From Helicoverpa zea (Eukaryota > Arthropoda > Insecta > Lepidoptera > Noctuidae), in assembly GCF_022581195.2 (NCBI RefSeq), contig NC_061482.1, positions 3,720,001-3,784,000 on the forward strand: a stretch of DNA of 64,000 nucleotides. The letters are read 5' to 3'. The translations under genes and the position numbers were made by a program. Shown here one piece after another: positions 1 through 11,191 of the stretch (positions are counted from its first letter, which is position 1; each line of letters begins with the position of its first letter). The notes under the pieces were generated by a model. The model saw nothing but the letters and a program-made list of their open reading frames with translations, did not search any database and was not told where the DNA came from.

Positions 1-40
1 ACTTACATGGAAGTTTTTTTAATTAAACTAGTATACTTAC

Positions 41-168
41 ATGGAAGTTTTAACATTTCTAAATTCAGCTGAACAAAAATCTTTATTTGATGCCAAAAAC
101 TTTCCCAGCATTATGATATCAATTCTAGGCAAATTAGCGCTGTTTGCCTTGATAAATCCGGGCTCCAT
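41..168 (-). CDS. First exon of YqaJ/SWIM-type transposon protein (partial)
   Basis: A 128-nt exon starts at an ATG (168-166) and ends at a GTAAGT donor just below position 41. It encodes about 42 residues beginning MEPGFIKANSANLPRID and ending near FRNVKTS. I recognise this as the N-terminus of large insect proteins that combine a SWIM-like finger with a YqaJ-type exonuclease-fold domain and travel with ISL2EU transposons; this comes from memory of the family, not from a search. An identical-length exon is at 49,873-50,000 on the plus strand. The rest of the gene lies outside the window. Positions 1-17 repeat the exon end and donor (38-54) imperfectly. Confidence 0.5.
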
Positions 169-436
169 AACTCGTGTTATACACAATTAATTAATTAAAA
201 ACAAAGATCGCAGTGGAAGTTCACAATAACGAAATGTGAGGTTCGCGCGCTTTCGCGCGAGTTGTTTTGGGAGATGACGTCACGAGCTCTGATTGGTGTT
301 CAAGATATCATGGCGGATTGCCTTATTTCGTAATTTTATTTTATAAAAATACATATTAATCACATTATTAATAAAGAAAACAATGCGCGTTTTATATTCC
401 AAGCTTCAAGTTTAATTTAATAAATATATTATTTTA

Positions 437-663
437 TAGTTCGGCCATTCAGAGAATGCGTTCCTGACACGTCGCGATTGAACTGACGACGTAACTACAT
501 TCATTGATTATTGATATAATAATGTTGTTTTAATGCTCCTCAATTGTTAAAACGGTAAACAACCAGCAAAAATATTTTTATCGTAACTGCAACGCCATTG
601 CAAAGTTACGTCGTCAGTTCAATCGCGACGTGTCAGGAACGCATTCTCTGAATGGCCGAACTA
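437..663. mobile_element. TA-target MITE with 60-bp perfect terminal inverted repeats
   Basis: The terminal inverted repeats at 437-496 and 604-663 are perfect over 60 bp and start TAGTTCGGCCATTCAGAGAA. The target duplication is TA (435-436 and 664-665). The sister ISL2EU copy near 49.61 kb lacks the insertion and gives the exact empty site. The right-hand ~170 bp are nearly identical to the right end of the 964-bp element at 27,529-28,492, so this is a shorter derivative of that family. It is non-coding. Confidence 0.85.
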
Positions 664-899
664 TAATGATTTTTGATTACTGTCATCATGCCTATTCAGC
701 CAGAAGATGTTGAATGTGACAGCGACTCCGACAATTGAGTCATGAATGTTTCGAATGAAGCTGGGTGTTTCGGAACGGATGCTGCATTGTGTATGTAACC
801 CGCACTCTAGTTGTAGGGTCAAGATCCGTATCCCTGGAGAAGATTCTGACTGTAGAACGGTCTAGCGTGGGCTTCCTCAAGGGTCCGTTCTTACTCCGC

Positions 900-1190
900 T
901 ACTTTATAATATTTACAAAGTCAAAGTCAAATCATTTATTTCATTTAGGCCTTAACAAGCACTTATGAATGTCAAAAATTATAAATAGGTTTGATTCTAG
1001 TTGCCCATTCCAAAAGTAGCTTCCTATGGAGAAGAACGGGCAAGACACTCCATGATTACTCTTTAAAAAATAATAGGTATAACAGTTTGTATGTATTGAT
1101 ACATACTATAATAACATGCGAAGATCATGTAGAATCACAAAAGACAAGAAATATGAGAATAAAAAAGAACATTAAAATGCTAATGCTAAT
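900..1190. repeat. Interspersed lepidopteran repeat inside the LINE relic
   Basis: This stretch interrupts the jockey-type RT reading between its GLPQGSVLS-like block and the YADD block. It holds phrases such as CATTTAGGCCTTAACAAG and CCCATTCCAAAAGTAGC that I know as dispersed repeats in moth genomes. No coding capacity and no clear target duplication were seen. Confidence 0.4.
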
Positions 1191-1639
1191 TACACCTCGG
1201 ATCTTCATGATTCCCTCAACTTGGATTGTCAGATTCTTCAATATGCGGATGATCTGTGTTTGTACATCCCTACTTCATCTATTGAAAGAGCTAGTGGGTC
1301 CATGCAAATATCACTCAATTCCCTAAATCAGTGGTTGATTGACCATGGCCTTGTACTGTCTGCCATAAAAAGTTCTATGGTTGTTTTTTCACGTAAGCGT
1401 GCTGTTTCTAATGTCAACCTTAAAATTGCCCTCCGTACCACCTGTACCATTGGACAGTACCATTGGTGGTACAAATGGTACTGATTTATCCCACTAGTAC
1501 AATTGATTGTACAAATGATACAATAATATCCCACTGGACCACCTGTACCATTTCTCAGTACCATTGATGGTACAAATGACACTGATTTATCCCACTAGTA
1601 CAACTGTACCACAATTTCATGTTATCATCCTTCTTGATA

Positions 1640-4423
1640 TTTTATTGTTTCCTGGCCGCAAATGATTCATAATAATATTTATTGCTTCAGGGAGGGTAAT
1701 ACCCGACCACGGGTGATGCGCTTTGTGAGGCGTGCATTCATGGGGACTGGACTCAGTCCTCATGAATATATGCCGCGTATCGCGGAGCGCATCGACTTCC
1801 TGAAGCAAAAAGTCTGTGCATGGGCTAGCCGTATTCGAAGGTATAAACGACGGGTAGAACGTTACACCCAGAATCGTATGTTCCAGAGTGATCAAAGATG
1901 GGTATATAGAACTTGGGAGCGACCTGAGCAATACGTGATGGACGGGAGCCGGCCGGATGATGGTGCCACAAACATGTTTTGGCGCAACCTCTGGTCGACG
2001 CCCGTATTTCACGAGGAGGGTGACTGGACACGTGATGTTGAACGGGAGTGTGAACAAATACCAGAAAAGGAGGAGGTCAATATTACCTCCTCCGACGTAG
2101 CCTGTGCAGTTCGTCCGATGCAAAACTGGAAATCACCAGGACCGGATGGACTGCACAATTTCTGGTTAAAGTGGCTGCAAAGTTCACACCCCTGTTTAGC
2201 ATCACAGTTTCAGTCATCCTTCGAAGCCGGGTCGCTCCCACAGTTTCTAACAACAGGAGTTACCCATCTGCTCCATAAATCAGGCAGTACCGCGGAACCC
2301 AAAAATTATAGACCGATCACTTGTTTTCCGACGGTCTATAAACTTCTTACATCAATTTTGAGATTAAAAATAAACCAACATATTGAAAAATATTCAATTA
2401 TGTCAGTTTCTCAAAATGGATGTAAGAAGGGGTCCCGTGCTACTAAGGAGCTGCTCCTCACTGATATGGTCATCAGCCAACAGGTTCGGCGATCCCGAAA
2501 GAATTTGTCGACATGTTGGATAGACTATAAGAAGGCCTACGACTCGGTCCCCCATACATGGCTTAGGAGGGTACTGGAGTTGTATAAAATAAATACAACT
2601 CTACGCGCCTTTCTTGCGTCATGTATGGAGCAATGGAGAACGGTTCTTGACTATCTAGGATGTAGACAAATTGAAGGGACCGGCGATCCTATTAAGATCG
2701 AGCGGGGAATATTCCAGGGTGACAGTTTGAGTCCACTTTGGTTTTGCCTGGCCTTGAACCCTTTGAGCACATTGCTAGAGGGTTCGGGGCTGGGCTATCC
2801 TTTGCGGAGAGGGGGTCAGGTTATATCCCATTTGCTTTATATGGATGATCTGAAACTGTTTGCCACTACAGAACTGCAGCTGATGAAGCTACTGAAGATC
2901 ACTGAAAATTTCAGTAGTTGCATCAGGATGGAGTTCGGTGTGGACAAATGTGCAGTCATGCATGTAAAGCGAGGGGGAATTGTGGAATCTGAGGGAGTAC
3001 AACTCTCAGATTCCATAAACCTGAGATCACTCTCCGCAAACGATACATATAAATACTTGGGTATGGCGGAGGGGTTAGGCATCAATGTGGCTGTCATGAA
3101 ACAGTCATTACGGGAGCGTTTCTTTGGCCGCCTGAATAAGGTCCTAAAAAGTTCCTTATCAGGCGGCAACAAGGTTCGCGCCTATAATGGATGGGTCATG
3201 CCAGTCCTGATGTACTCCTTCGGCATACTCAAATGGACTCAAACTGAATTGGATGCCTTGGATAGGAGAGTCCGCACACTGCTGACCGCAGAACAAATGC
3301 ATCACCCACGATCGTCGGTGATGAGACTGTACATCCCACGGAAATGTGGAGGCCGAGGCTTTTTAAATGCAAAGACGCTCCACAACCGTGAGGTGTGCAG
3401 TCTCAGAGAATACCTTCTCAAAAGCGACGTGGGTATGCATCGTGATATGGTAGCAGTGGACAAAGGACTCACCCCGCTATCGTTGGCACATGAGAACTGG
3501 CGCAGACCTGTGGTACTAACTACCCATGATCGCAAGGAGGTATGGCAGAGCAAACAGCTACACGGACGCTTCTTCGGGGTTCTTCATGGCCCCGATGTAG
3601 ACTTCAATGCGTCCGTATCTTGGCTACGCTTCGGTGACTTGTTTGGAGAAACCGAAGGGTTTGTATGTGCAATTATGGACGAAGTTATCCTTACGAATAA
3701 CTACCGGAGATATATCGTGAAACGGTTGACATATGTCGGGCATGTCACCATCCGGGTGAGTCTATCAGACATATTATATCTGGTTGTTCTCGTTTGGCTA
3801 ATGGTGAATATTTGCACAGACATAACCAAGTGGCCAAGATTATCCACCAGCAGCTTGCTCTGCAATACAACCTTGTAGACCTTGAGGTACCGTACTACAA
3901 GTATGCGCCCGACCCAGTTCTCGAAAAGGACCATATCACGTTGTACTGGGATCGATCTATCATCACTGACAGGACTATTGTAGCCAATAAGCCTGATATT
4001 GTGGTGATAGATCGATTAGCGCGCCGCGCGATGATAGTCGATGTCGCCGTTCCGCATGACGAGAACCTTGTGAAAGCTGAGAAAGAGAAACAAATAAAGT
4101 ATCTCGACTTAGCGCACGAGGTTGTCGCCATGTGGAGTGTCGACACGGCTGTTGTTGTGCCGATTGTCGTTACGGCCAATGGTTTAATAGCCAAGAGCCT
4201 CGACGAACACCTCAGGAGGCTCTCGTTGGGCGGCTGGATCAAGGGACTGATTCAGAAGGCAGTACTCCTTGATACGGCACGTATTGTGAGGAGGTTTCTG
4301 TCTTTGGGACCCTAACCACCGGTACCTTGGACCCTGTGCCCGATATCGGTGGCAACCTATTTTTTATTTTTTTATATTTTTAAATGTTTTTTATTTTTAT
4401 ATTTAATATTTAAAAATGTAAAT
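1640..4423 (+). mobile_element. R4/Dong-type site-specific-lineage LINE inserted in the MULE
   Basis: A non-LTR retrotransposon with one reverse transcriptase/endonuclease ORF and an AT-rich 3' tail (4,318-4,423). The 5' end is probably truncated, because no long 5' UTR or N-terminal zinc-finger region is visible before 1,662. The exact 5' junction is not resolved. A second, older tail of the same lineage lies on the minus strand at 30,240-30,580. Confidence 0.7.
1662..4315 (+). pseudogene. R4/Dong-type reverse transcriptase with restriction-like endonuclease, one frameshift
   Basis: Frame 1,662-3,725 encodes the RT. Its motifs are WKSPGPDG, NYRPITCFPTVYKLL, CWIDYKKAYDSVP, FQGDSLSPLWF and LLYMDDLKLF (YMDD catalytic box near residue 395). 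At about 3,726 one base is missing. The downstream frame then gives a CCHC finger (C-x2-C-x8-H-x4-C, from about 3,734) followed by HRHNQVAKIIHQ and a restriction-like endonuclease core with KPDIVVID and MIVDVAVPHD. It ends at 4,315 with FLSLGP. Apart from that single shift the ORF is open, so it is a young relic. In this lineage RT copies the RNA at a nick made by the C-terminal endonuclease. Confidence 0.8.
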
Positions 4424-4425
4424 TA

Positions 4426-4824
4426 TACAAGGTGTTGATTTGCATTTGTGCCATACGTCAGGAGGAGGACATGAAATACGTAAATAATCGATTGTAATTA
4501 CAGTAGACGGGAAATAGCTAATACGCACAACTTTTTTTGTCATTGTAATGTCGTAGCATTTCAGAAGTAATCCAATTTTATGAATGAAATTTATGAATGA
4601 TCGTTACGTATGCTTTCTGTGTCTGGTTTGTGTGAGGGCGCAGCACGGTTTTAAGGCCAGTAACACACGCGCCAAGTTTAAATACGGCTAGATAACATTG
4701 ACGGATTTCCGAAAAAAAATTAAAATCAAAAATTTTCCTGCCGATTTTTTTGTTGATTTGGGTTGAGAATCATTAGTATAATTACGTCCTTGACTATGGC
4801 ACGGATGCAAATCAACAGCTTGTA
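4426..4824. mobile_element. TA-target MITE, TACAAGCTGTTGATTTGCAT family, copy 1
   Basis: The ends are inverted repeats of about 28 bp, beginning TACAAGGTGTTGATTTGCAT on the left and reading GCAAATCAACAGCTTGTA on the right. It lies directly after the LINE tail. The left flank is TA and the right is TG, so the duplication is degenerate. A copy in the opposite internal orientation is at 24,178-24,561 with intact TA flanks, and a truncated copy starts at 51,206. It is non-coding. Confidence 0.75.
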
Positions 4825-4899
4825 TGTTTGAAAATAAATAAATGACAAAGGGTATTTTTTAGCTCAATGTCAGTGTCATCACTAATTCTGTGCGACTAT

Positions 4900-5601
4900 T
4901 TAATGTAACTGATATGATTACTTTCGTGAAAAATGTGTGAAGAAATATGTATACTTGCTCGTGGGAGAGGTAAAGTTTTATTTCACAATGGATTCGAGTA
5001 TTACTATCATGTGACATATCGAACCAACCAAAACAGCTTATGGAGATGCATGAATAATAAAACAAAAAAATGTTGTGGCACTATAACTATCAACCAGGTA
5101 AAAAAAACTAAATAAACCATTTTTGTGAGAAGTTGCGTAGGAAAGCAAAGAAATTAGGATTGACAGATAGCTACTCGAAAAAAATTGTGGGACTCTGTAA
5201 TACATTGGCACTGCTACCCGCATCTAAAATACATGATGGGGGGAAGTATATTCAAAATGAAATAATATTGAATAATCCAAAACTAAAAAAATTCATGAAT
5301 TATTTTAAAACGTTTTGGATGCCAAAAAGCAACACATGGTCTTGCTTTGCAAACAGACATCGTACTACAAATACTTGTGAAGGCCCAGTCCAACGGCAGT
5401 TTTGAAAAACGGCCCACAACTCTTTTTGCCTTCCTTACAGTTATTAAAAACGATTCCGACTTTCGAACCGTAGTACCCAAAATTCAAGAGAAACGGAAAT
5501 CGTCTGTACTGCACAGAAACACTTACATACACCATGTGCAAATGCAACTAATTGTAGGCGATATAGAAGTTCCCTTGTTCTTAGAAAAATTAAGGCAGTA
5601 G
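4900..5601 (+). pseudogene. MULE transposase remnant: FLYWCH finger joined to C-terminal region
   Basis: Positions ~4,933-5,097 encode a FLYWCH-type zinc finger (LARGRGKVLFHNGFEYYYHV ... WRC ... CCGTITI). After a stop and possible junction near 5,100-5,125, the frame gives FCEKLRRKAKKLGLTDSY and MNYFKTFWMPKSNTWSCFAN, which matches the region following the DDE core in MULE transposases. It ends with VGDIEVPLFLEKLRQ at 5,601. The catalytic DDE segment between the two parts is missing, so this copy could not make active transposase. Compare the complementary remnant at 38,864-39,793, which keeps the core and lacks the finger. Confidence 0.65.
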
Positions 5602-7326
5602 TAAAATAGTAATAAAATAAAATAGTGCCAATTGTACCATTTTATTTTTTATTGAAATAACGTCGAGTGTCACGCTTGTATTTATTTTCCTGGTACTAAT
5701 GGGATAAATCAGTACCATTTGTACCACCAATGGTACTGTCCAATTGTACAGGTGGTCCGGAGGGTAAAATTGGAGGGTTTCCCATTGAAGTTGTAAATAA
5801 TGTTTTTCTTGGGGTTATATTGGACTTCAAATTGTCAGGTGAGTTTCATCTCAACCACATTTTAGCCTTAAGTGCGAGAAGAAACTCAATGTACTCCGTG
5901 CGCTAGCGGGAGTCTGGTGGGGTGCTCACTCCTTCACCCTAAAACTGGTCTATAATGCTACAGTTAGAAGTTTGCTTGATTACGGCTCCTTCTTGTTAGA
6001 ACCCTGCAATAAAGTTTCAATTGCTAAGCTGGAAGCCATTCAGGCTAAATCTCTTCGAATCGTTTTAGGGTGCATTAGGTCGACCCCTAAAAACACCAAG
6101 CAAGTAGAGAGTGGCGACCCCCCTCTTCTCGTTCGTAGACAGTATTTCACATACCTAATCACGCCGTACCGTCAGCGTAGCTGTGTGCGCGGTCGTAGAC
6201 TTGCACAGATATAGCTACGTCGACACTGCACTGATTCCAGCCTCAAACCTGCCAAACGTGCGCACATGAATCTAGCTGCGGAGCGACTGAGTCAGATTGT
6301 ACCATGAAAAATTGACAATAATATTGTGTAGTCACGGACTAGTAAAAAAAGTAAGGACTCCGCGTCACCTACATAAAAGTGAAGCACCCAAAACAAGCCG
6401 GCTCCGTGTAAATACGAACCTACACGCACACACTTACATAAACATAAGCCGATAGACCGCCATTACGCTCGCGACCATCATCGGTGACAGTTCATATTTT
6501 TCGCGTATAAAAAATTGACATAATGCCGTCATGTGTCGTGAAATGGTGCAAAAATAATACCACTTTACACAAAAAGTGCCAAAGGATTACTTTTCACAGG
6601 TAAGCCAGTTCTAATAACATTATTTTCTGTCCTTTTTTAAATAAAAATGATAACAATATTTGGAACACAAAAATAGCCAGTGTGGCCACGAAAAAAATAA
6701 GGACTTTACCCGAAAAAGTGGGTAATCCATAATGTTCTTGGTAGATACATTTTCTTTATTTCTTTGTAGGTTTCCTACCGGAAATGAACCTTGGAAAAAT
6801 GATTGGGTGAGAATAATAAGGAACTCTAGAGGTCAAGAAGATTGGACCTCAACAGAAGGAGTGGTGTCAAAAGGACGCCGTCGAGTAGTTACCTATGCAG
6901 TTCCAAAGTTGGTAGGTATTCTTGTTTGTATTATATCAAGCCTCGTTGGTCTAGTGGTCGCAAGCGCGACTGCTGTTCATGAGGTCTCGGGTTCGATTCC
7001 CGGGTCGGGCCGAAATCGCTTTGTGGGTTTTAGAAACTTTCACAAAGCAGCCCATAGTCTGGAAGTTTGTGATTGATTCACCCGTGCATCGGAGAGCACG
7101 TTAATGTCGGTCCTGCGCCTGAACCACGAAGGAGAAAAGACTAGCGGAGATGCCCTAACGCAGGTAGGTCACGCGCCTTCAGGTAGGTCAAATACGTCAC
7201 GACTACGTCACGGCAGGCGTGGCTGGACACCGCCCATATATCGTCCTTTACATCAAACTGACATCTTGTCATGGTTGTATTTTTACCACAATTTCAACAG
7301 ATTTTATTTGTTACTCGATTAAAACG

Positions 7327-7402
7327 ATGAAATGCGCTATCATTAATTGTAGAAATTGCTCAGGATCCAAACTCAAACATACCATAGGATAACATTTCAC
7401 GT
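7327..7402 (+). pseudogene. THAP first exon in the outer P-type MITE
   Basis: It starts MKCAIINCRNC, giving the C-x4-C half of a THAP zinc finger, then has an in-frame TAA before HFT and a GTAAGT donor. The same stop is present in the inner copy (8,572), so it predates their separation. No further exon of a transposase is visible in this 1.76 kb element, which fits an internally deleted passenger mobilised in trans. Confidence 0.55.
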
Positions 7403-7848
7403 GTAAGTAATATTTTAGCTTTAAAACATATTTTTTGCTAGAGACATCTGTCGTCGAATAGCTGCATTTCTAGAACCTCTAAGTGAATTTGTATTATTTT
7501 CGTATCAATCTTGTATCAATGTATATTATTGGTACCAATTTTTGCCTTAAAAAGCAGCTTCATTTTTCCTTGCATCCTACAAGTTTTTTTATAGATTATT
7601 TACAAACCAAAACATATGATATATTATCATGAAAATTTAATATTATAAAAACACCATCTTTCGGTAAGTAGTCGACTTACGTATATCTGAAGTAAAATTG
7701 TGTTCATCAAGACAGAGAGACCCGTTACAAAATTAAGTGCTACCAGACATCGAAAATGCAATCACCCATTCTTAAAAAAGGTCTTATTTAAAAAAGCTGC
7801 AATTAAAATTAATCATAACTAACTATGTAGATTTATTTATATTCATCA

Positions 7849-8049
7849 CTAGCCGTTTTCCCGCGGTTTCACCCGCGTACCGTGGGAGCTACTGCCCGCA
7901 CCGGGATAAAATATAGCCTATGTTACTTGCAGATAATATAGCTTTCTAATGGTGAAAGAATATTTAAAATCGGTCCAGTAGTTTTTGAGTTTATCCATTA
8001 CAACCAAACAAACAAACAAAGTTTTCCTCTTTATAATATTAGAATAGAT
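7849..8049 (+). repeat. RTE-type LINE 3' tail inside the P-type MITE (outer copy)
   Basis: The block runs from CACTAGCCGTTTTCCCGCGG through GGGATAAAATATAGCC and AAATCGGTCCAGTAG to the tail ATATTAGAATAGAT. This is the widespread lepidopteran LINE/SINE 3' end. It is also in the inner copy at ~9,100-9,304, so it was acquired by the MITE before amplification. Shorter relatives are near 20,541-20,690 and 60,005-60,120. Confidence 0.5.
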
Positions 8050-9940
8050 CAGCAATGTTTTACATAGGTATCTCTCTTGCCGTACATACTTTTTGAATGT
8101 ACCTTTACTCAGAGCAACATCGGACACACATAATGTCAGCCACTTAGTGGATGCGCCGTTATGATATAGTTGTGAAAACTCTAATTTGATAAACACTGTC
8201 CCTATAATTTTAATTCCCATTTTTCTTGGTGAATTTCGTAATGTGGCAACATCGAAAATAACAACAGTCATCGCAGCACGGTTTTAGACATGTTCTAGAA
8301 CAAATAGAACGAATTTTCGTGCTTGTGATGCCATAGTGGCTAGTAGACGAACTAACACAATGCCATAAGCACGAAGGAGAAAAGACTAGCGGAGATGCCC
8401 TAACGCAGGTAGGTCACGCGCCTTCAGGTAGGTCAAATACGTCACGACTACGTCACGGCAGGCGTGGCTGGACACCGCCCATATACCGTCCTTTACATCA
8501 AACTGACATCTTGTCATAGTTGTATTTTTACCACAATTTCAACAGATTTTATTTGTTACTCGATTAAAACGATGAAATGCGCTATCATTAATTGTAGAAA
8601 TTGCTCAGGATCCAAACTCAAACATACCATAGGATAACATTTCACGTGTAATTAATATTTTAACTTTAAAACATATTTTTTGCTAGAGACATCTGTCGTC
8701 GAATAGCTGCATTTCTAGAACCTCTAAGTGAATTTGTATTATTTTCGTATCAATCTTGTATCAATGTATATTATTGGTACCAATTTTTGCCTTAAAAAGC
8801 AGCTTCATTTTTCCTTGCATCCTACAAGTTTTTTTATAGATTATTTACAAACCAAAACATATGATATATTATCATGAAAATTTTATATTATAAAAACACC
8901 ATCTTTCGGTAAGTAGTCGACTTACGTATATTTGAAGTAAAATTGTGTTCATCAAGACAGAGAGACCCGTTACAAAATTAAGTGCTACCAGACATCGAAA
9001 ATGCAATCACCCATTCTTAAAAAAGGTCTTATTTAAAAAAGCTGCAATTATCTTAAAATTAATCATAACTCTAACTATGTAGATTTATTTATATTCATCA
9101 CTAGCCGTTTTCCTGCGGTTTCACCCGCGTACCGTGGGAGCTACGAGCCCGCACCGGGATAAAATATAGCCTATGTTACTTGCAGATAATATAGCTTTCT
9201 AATGGTGAAAGAATATTTAAAATCGGTCCAGTAGTTTTTGAGTTTATCCATTACAACCAAACAAACAAACAAAGTTTTCCTCTTTATAATATTAGAATAG
9301 ATCAGCAATGTTTTACATAGGTATGTATATCTCTCTTGCCGTACATACTTTTTGAATGTACCTTTACTCAGAGCAACATCCGACTCACATAAAGTCTGCT
9401 ACTTATTTAGTGGATGCGCCGTTATGATACAGTTGTGAAAACTCTAATTTAATAAACACTGTCCCTATAATTTTAATTCCCATTTTTCTTGGTGAATTTC
9501 GTAATGTGGCAACATCGAAAATAACAACAGTCATCGCAGCACGGTTCTAGAACAAATAGAACGAATTTTCGTGCTTGTGATGCCATAGTGGCTAGTAGAC
9601 GAACTAACACAATGCCATAAGTTGATACTTAAATTACACCATGGGGGTATTTTAGACCCGTGGTGAATAAAAATGATTTTTCATCGAGTCTCCGTTTAAT
9701 GGTTCCTAGACACCTATTTCATTTCTGGAGGAGTAAATAAATTATTGTGGGGCAAGTTCTCTGCACAAAATAATACTTATATAACAATTAATTTTCTAAC
9801 TTTTTATCTCTCTTTTTCTTCGTTCATTTCAAATGAATGCTTCTTTAAACTTTCTAATTGAATTACTATTTTAAAAGAATTATTAATGTTGAGTACCTAT
9901 TTTCTTTACTTTTGAGTATGTCACTAGTGGTCGATGTTAG

Positions 9941-11191
9941 TGAGTGTGATACGTGACTTAGAAAAGTGTAACACCGAATATCACTTCCCCGTAAGTTTAC
10001 GAATACGAAACACTTAACAACGAATGCACGCTACCTCGAAAAACTTAACGCCGTAGCCATGCGAACTCGAATAACGAAATCTCTAAATTCACCTATACGA
10101 AACACTTAACAAAGAATGCACGCTACTTCGAAAAACTTAACGCCGTAGCCATGTGATCTCGAATAACTAAACCTCTAAAAATCATCGTAAAAAGTCTTTA
10201 TTCATATAACAATTTTTTTGGGTCTGAGCTTGGTGTCTGGAGGGGCCAGGGTTCTGGAGCCCTGAGGCCACGAGTGCCGTCGAGCCATATATTTGTCAGG
10301 CATCGTTTCCCGCTCAGCCTTATCCAGGATCCGTCTGCAATGGAAGCAGATTTTGTTCCCGACTGTTAGGCAAGGCTCACAAAGTACTCTCACTCTCTGC
10401 ATACAACTCCCTAGTCGGAAAGTCTCTCCCTCAGTCTCTCAAATAGCTCCCCTTGGCATCGGTGATAGACGGGGTCCGTCTATCTCCACACGGAAATCGT
10501 GTCCTCCGGGGTATGTCGTACAGGACAGAAAATCACACAGCACTCAAGCACAACACAAGGTACCTGACGTCTTCATGTAACGAGGAGCGTGGAGGCGGCA
10601 GCCGCCACTGCGGGTCAGCCACGCTGTCACAGCTCACCCGTCGGACCTGGCCGACGAACAGTCACAAGACCACGGCGACACCAATCTCCCACGCGGTGAC
10701 GATGTGCACAAGACTAGCCTGAGATTAAGGCCCTCCTAAAAAACCAGACAGGAAACTCCAAAATATGCTCCGAAGAAATAATGGCCGACAAGCGTCAGAA
10801 ACAGTCGGGAACAAAATCTGCTTCCAAACGATGCCTGACAAATATATGGCTCGAGGGCACTCGTGGCCTCAGGGCTCCAGAACCCTGGCCCCTCCAGACA
10901 CCAAGCTCAGACCCAAAAAAATTGTTATATGAATAAAGACTTTTTACGATGATTTTTAGAGGTTTAGTTATTCGAGATCACATGGCTACGGCGTTAAGTT
11001 TTTCGAGGTAGCGTGCATTCTTTGTTAAGTGTTTCGTATAGGTGAATTTAGAGATTTCGTTATTCGAGTTCGCATGGCTACGGCGTTAAGTTTTTCGAGG
11101 TAGCGTGCATTCGTTGTTAAGTGTTTCGTATTCGTAAACTTACGGGGAAGTGATATTCGGTGTTACACTTTTCTAAGTCACGTATCACACT
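9941..11191. mobile_element. Long-TIR element with 9-bp target duplication (MULE- or foldback-like)
   Basis: TIRs of roughly 360 bp (about 9,943-10,304 and 10,828-11,191) begin GAGTGTGATACGTGACTTAG and are nearly identical. The 9-bp duplication CGATGTTAG is at 9,932-9,940 and 11,192-11,200. The uninterrupted site survives at 11,719-11,727 in the outer MITE arm. Each TIR contains two ~92-bp tandem units with ACGAAACACTTAACAA. The centre (~10,385-10,790) is GC-richer than the surroundings and carries a possible gene fragment. Superfamily is unassigned; long TIRs and a 9-bp duplication favour a MULE. Confidence 0.75.
10202..10402 (-). pseudogene. C-terminal gene fragment with CxxC-x9-CxxC motif inside the long-TIR element
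   Basis: Read on the minus strand it gives LCEPCLTVGNKICFHCRRIL, a zinc-ribbon-like cysteine quartet, then a basic tail ending KLRPKKIVI with a stop. An AATAAA polyadenylation signal follows just beyond the stop. The end of the same coding tail is also in the right TIR, reading the other way (to about 10,932). I do not recognise the family. It could be a captured host gene end or the remnant of the element's own gene. Confidence 0.35.

Larger units (their letters stand above)
1..695 (-). mobile_element. ISL2EU-like DNA transposon, terminal part cut by window edge
   Basis: The element reads leftward from its terminus at 695 and runs off the window at position 1. Positions 1-436 plus 664-695 match, in inverse orientation, the left part of the 972-bp element at 49,580-50,551, including the 15-bp termin ATAGGCATGATGACA. 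It contains the first coding exon of a YqaJ-type gene (41-168). Upstream lies a putative promoter with a perfect TGACGTCA CRE-like site at 275-282, a GATTGG (inverted CCAAT) at 291 and a short CGCGCG palindrome near 245-260. A 227-bp MITE sits at 437-663. The expected TA duplication beside the terminus is not preserved (TC at 696-697). ISL2EU is assigned from the YqaJ plus THAP gene pair in the sister copy and the 2-bp target site; this is moderately secure. Confidence 0.6.
1429..5764 (+). mobile_element. Mutator-like (MULE) element with 8-bp target duplication
   Basis: The TIRs of about 70 bp (1,429-1,500 and 5,694-5,764) start CCCTCCG and carry GGTACAAATGGTACTGATTT. The target duplication is TAAAATTG (1,421-1,428 and 5,765-5,772). 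Removing the element rejoins the LINE reading at ...LKI-GGFPIEVV.... The left TIR is partly duplicated in tandem up to about 1,600. Inside are an R4/Dong LINE (~1,640-4,423), a TA MITE (4,426-4,824) and FLYWCH/MULE transposase remnants (4,900-5,601). The transposase type and the 8-bp duplication agree with Mutator. Confidence 0.8.
795..6290 (+). mobile_element. Jockey-superfamily LINE relic, split by later insertions
   Basis: Three separated pieces read as one non-LTR retrotransposon reverse transcriptase on the plus strand. Positions ~800-895 give a decayed GLPQGSVLSPLLYNIYT-like block. Positions ~1,190-1,428 encode QYADDLCLY followed by the NQWLIDHGLVLS thumb region. Positions 5,773-6,215 continue with FLGVILD, then LDYGSFLLEPCN and KLEAIQAKSLRIVLG. 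The first gap is filled by an interspersed repeat and the second by a 4.3 kb MULE with an 8-bp duplication. Several frameshifts and stops make it dead. The clade is inferred from motif pattern only. Confidence 0.6.

Noticed and set aside
6940..7011. A tRNA gene (GCCTCGTTGGTCTAGTGGTC ... GGTTCGATTCC)
   Set aside because: The tRNA-like head is fused to a SINE body that resumes at 11,927 and ends in an AT run, and the cloverleaf is not clean.
7125..9620. A simple tandem duplication of a 1.25-kb unit
   Set aside because: The right arms are duplicated too, and both copies have their own duplications, so it is one element inside another.
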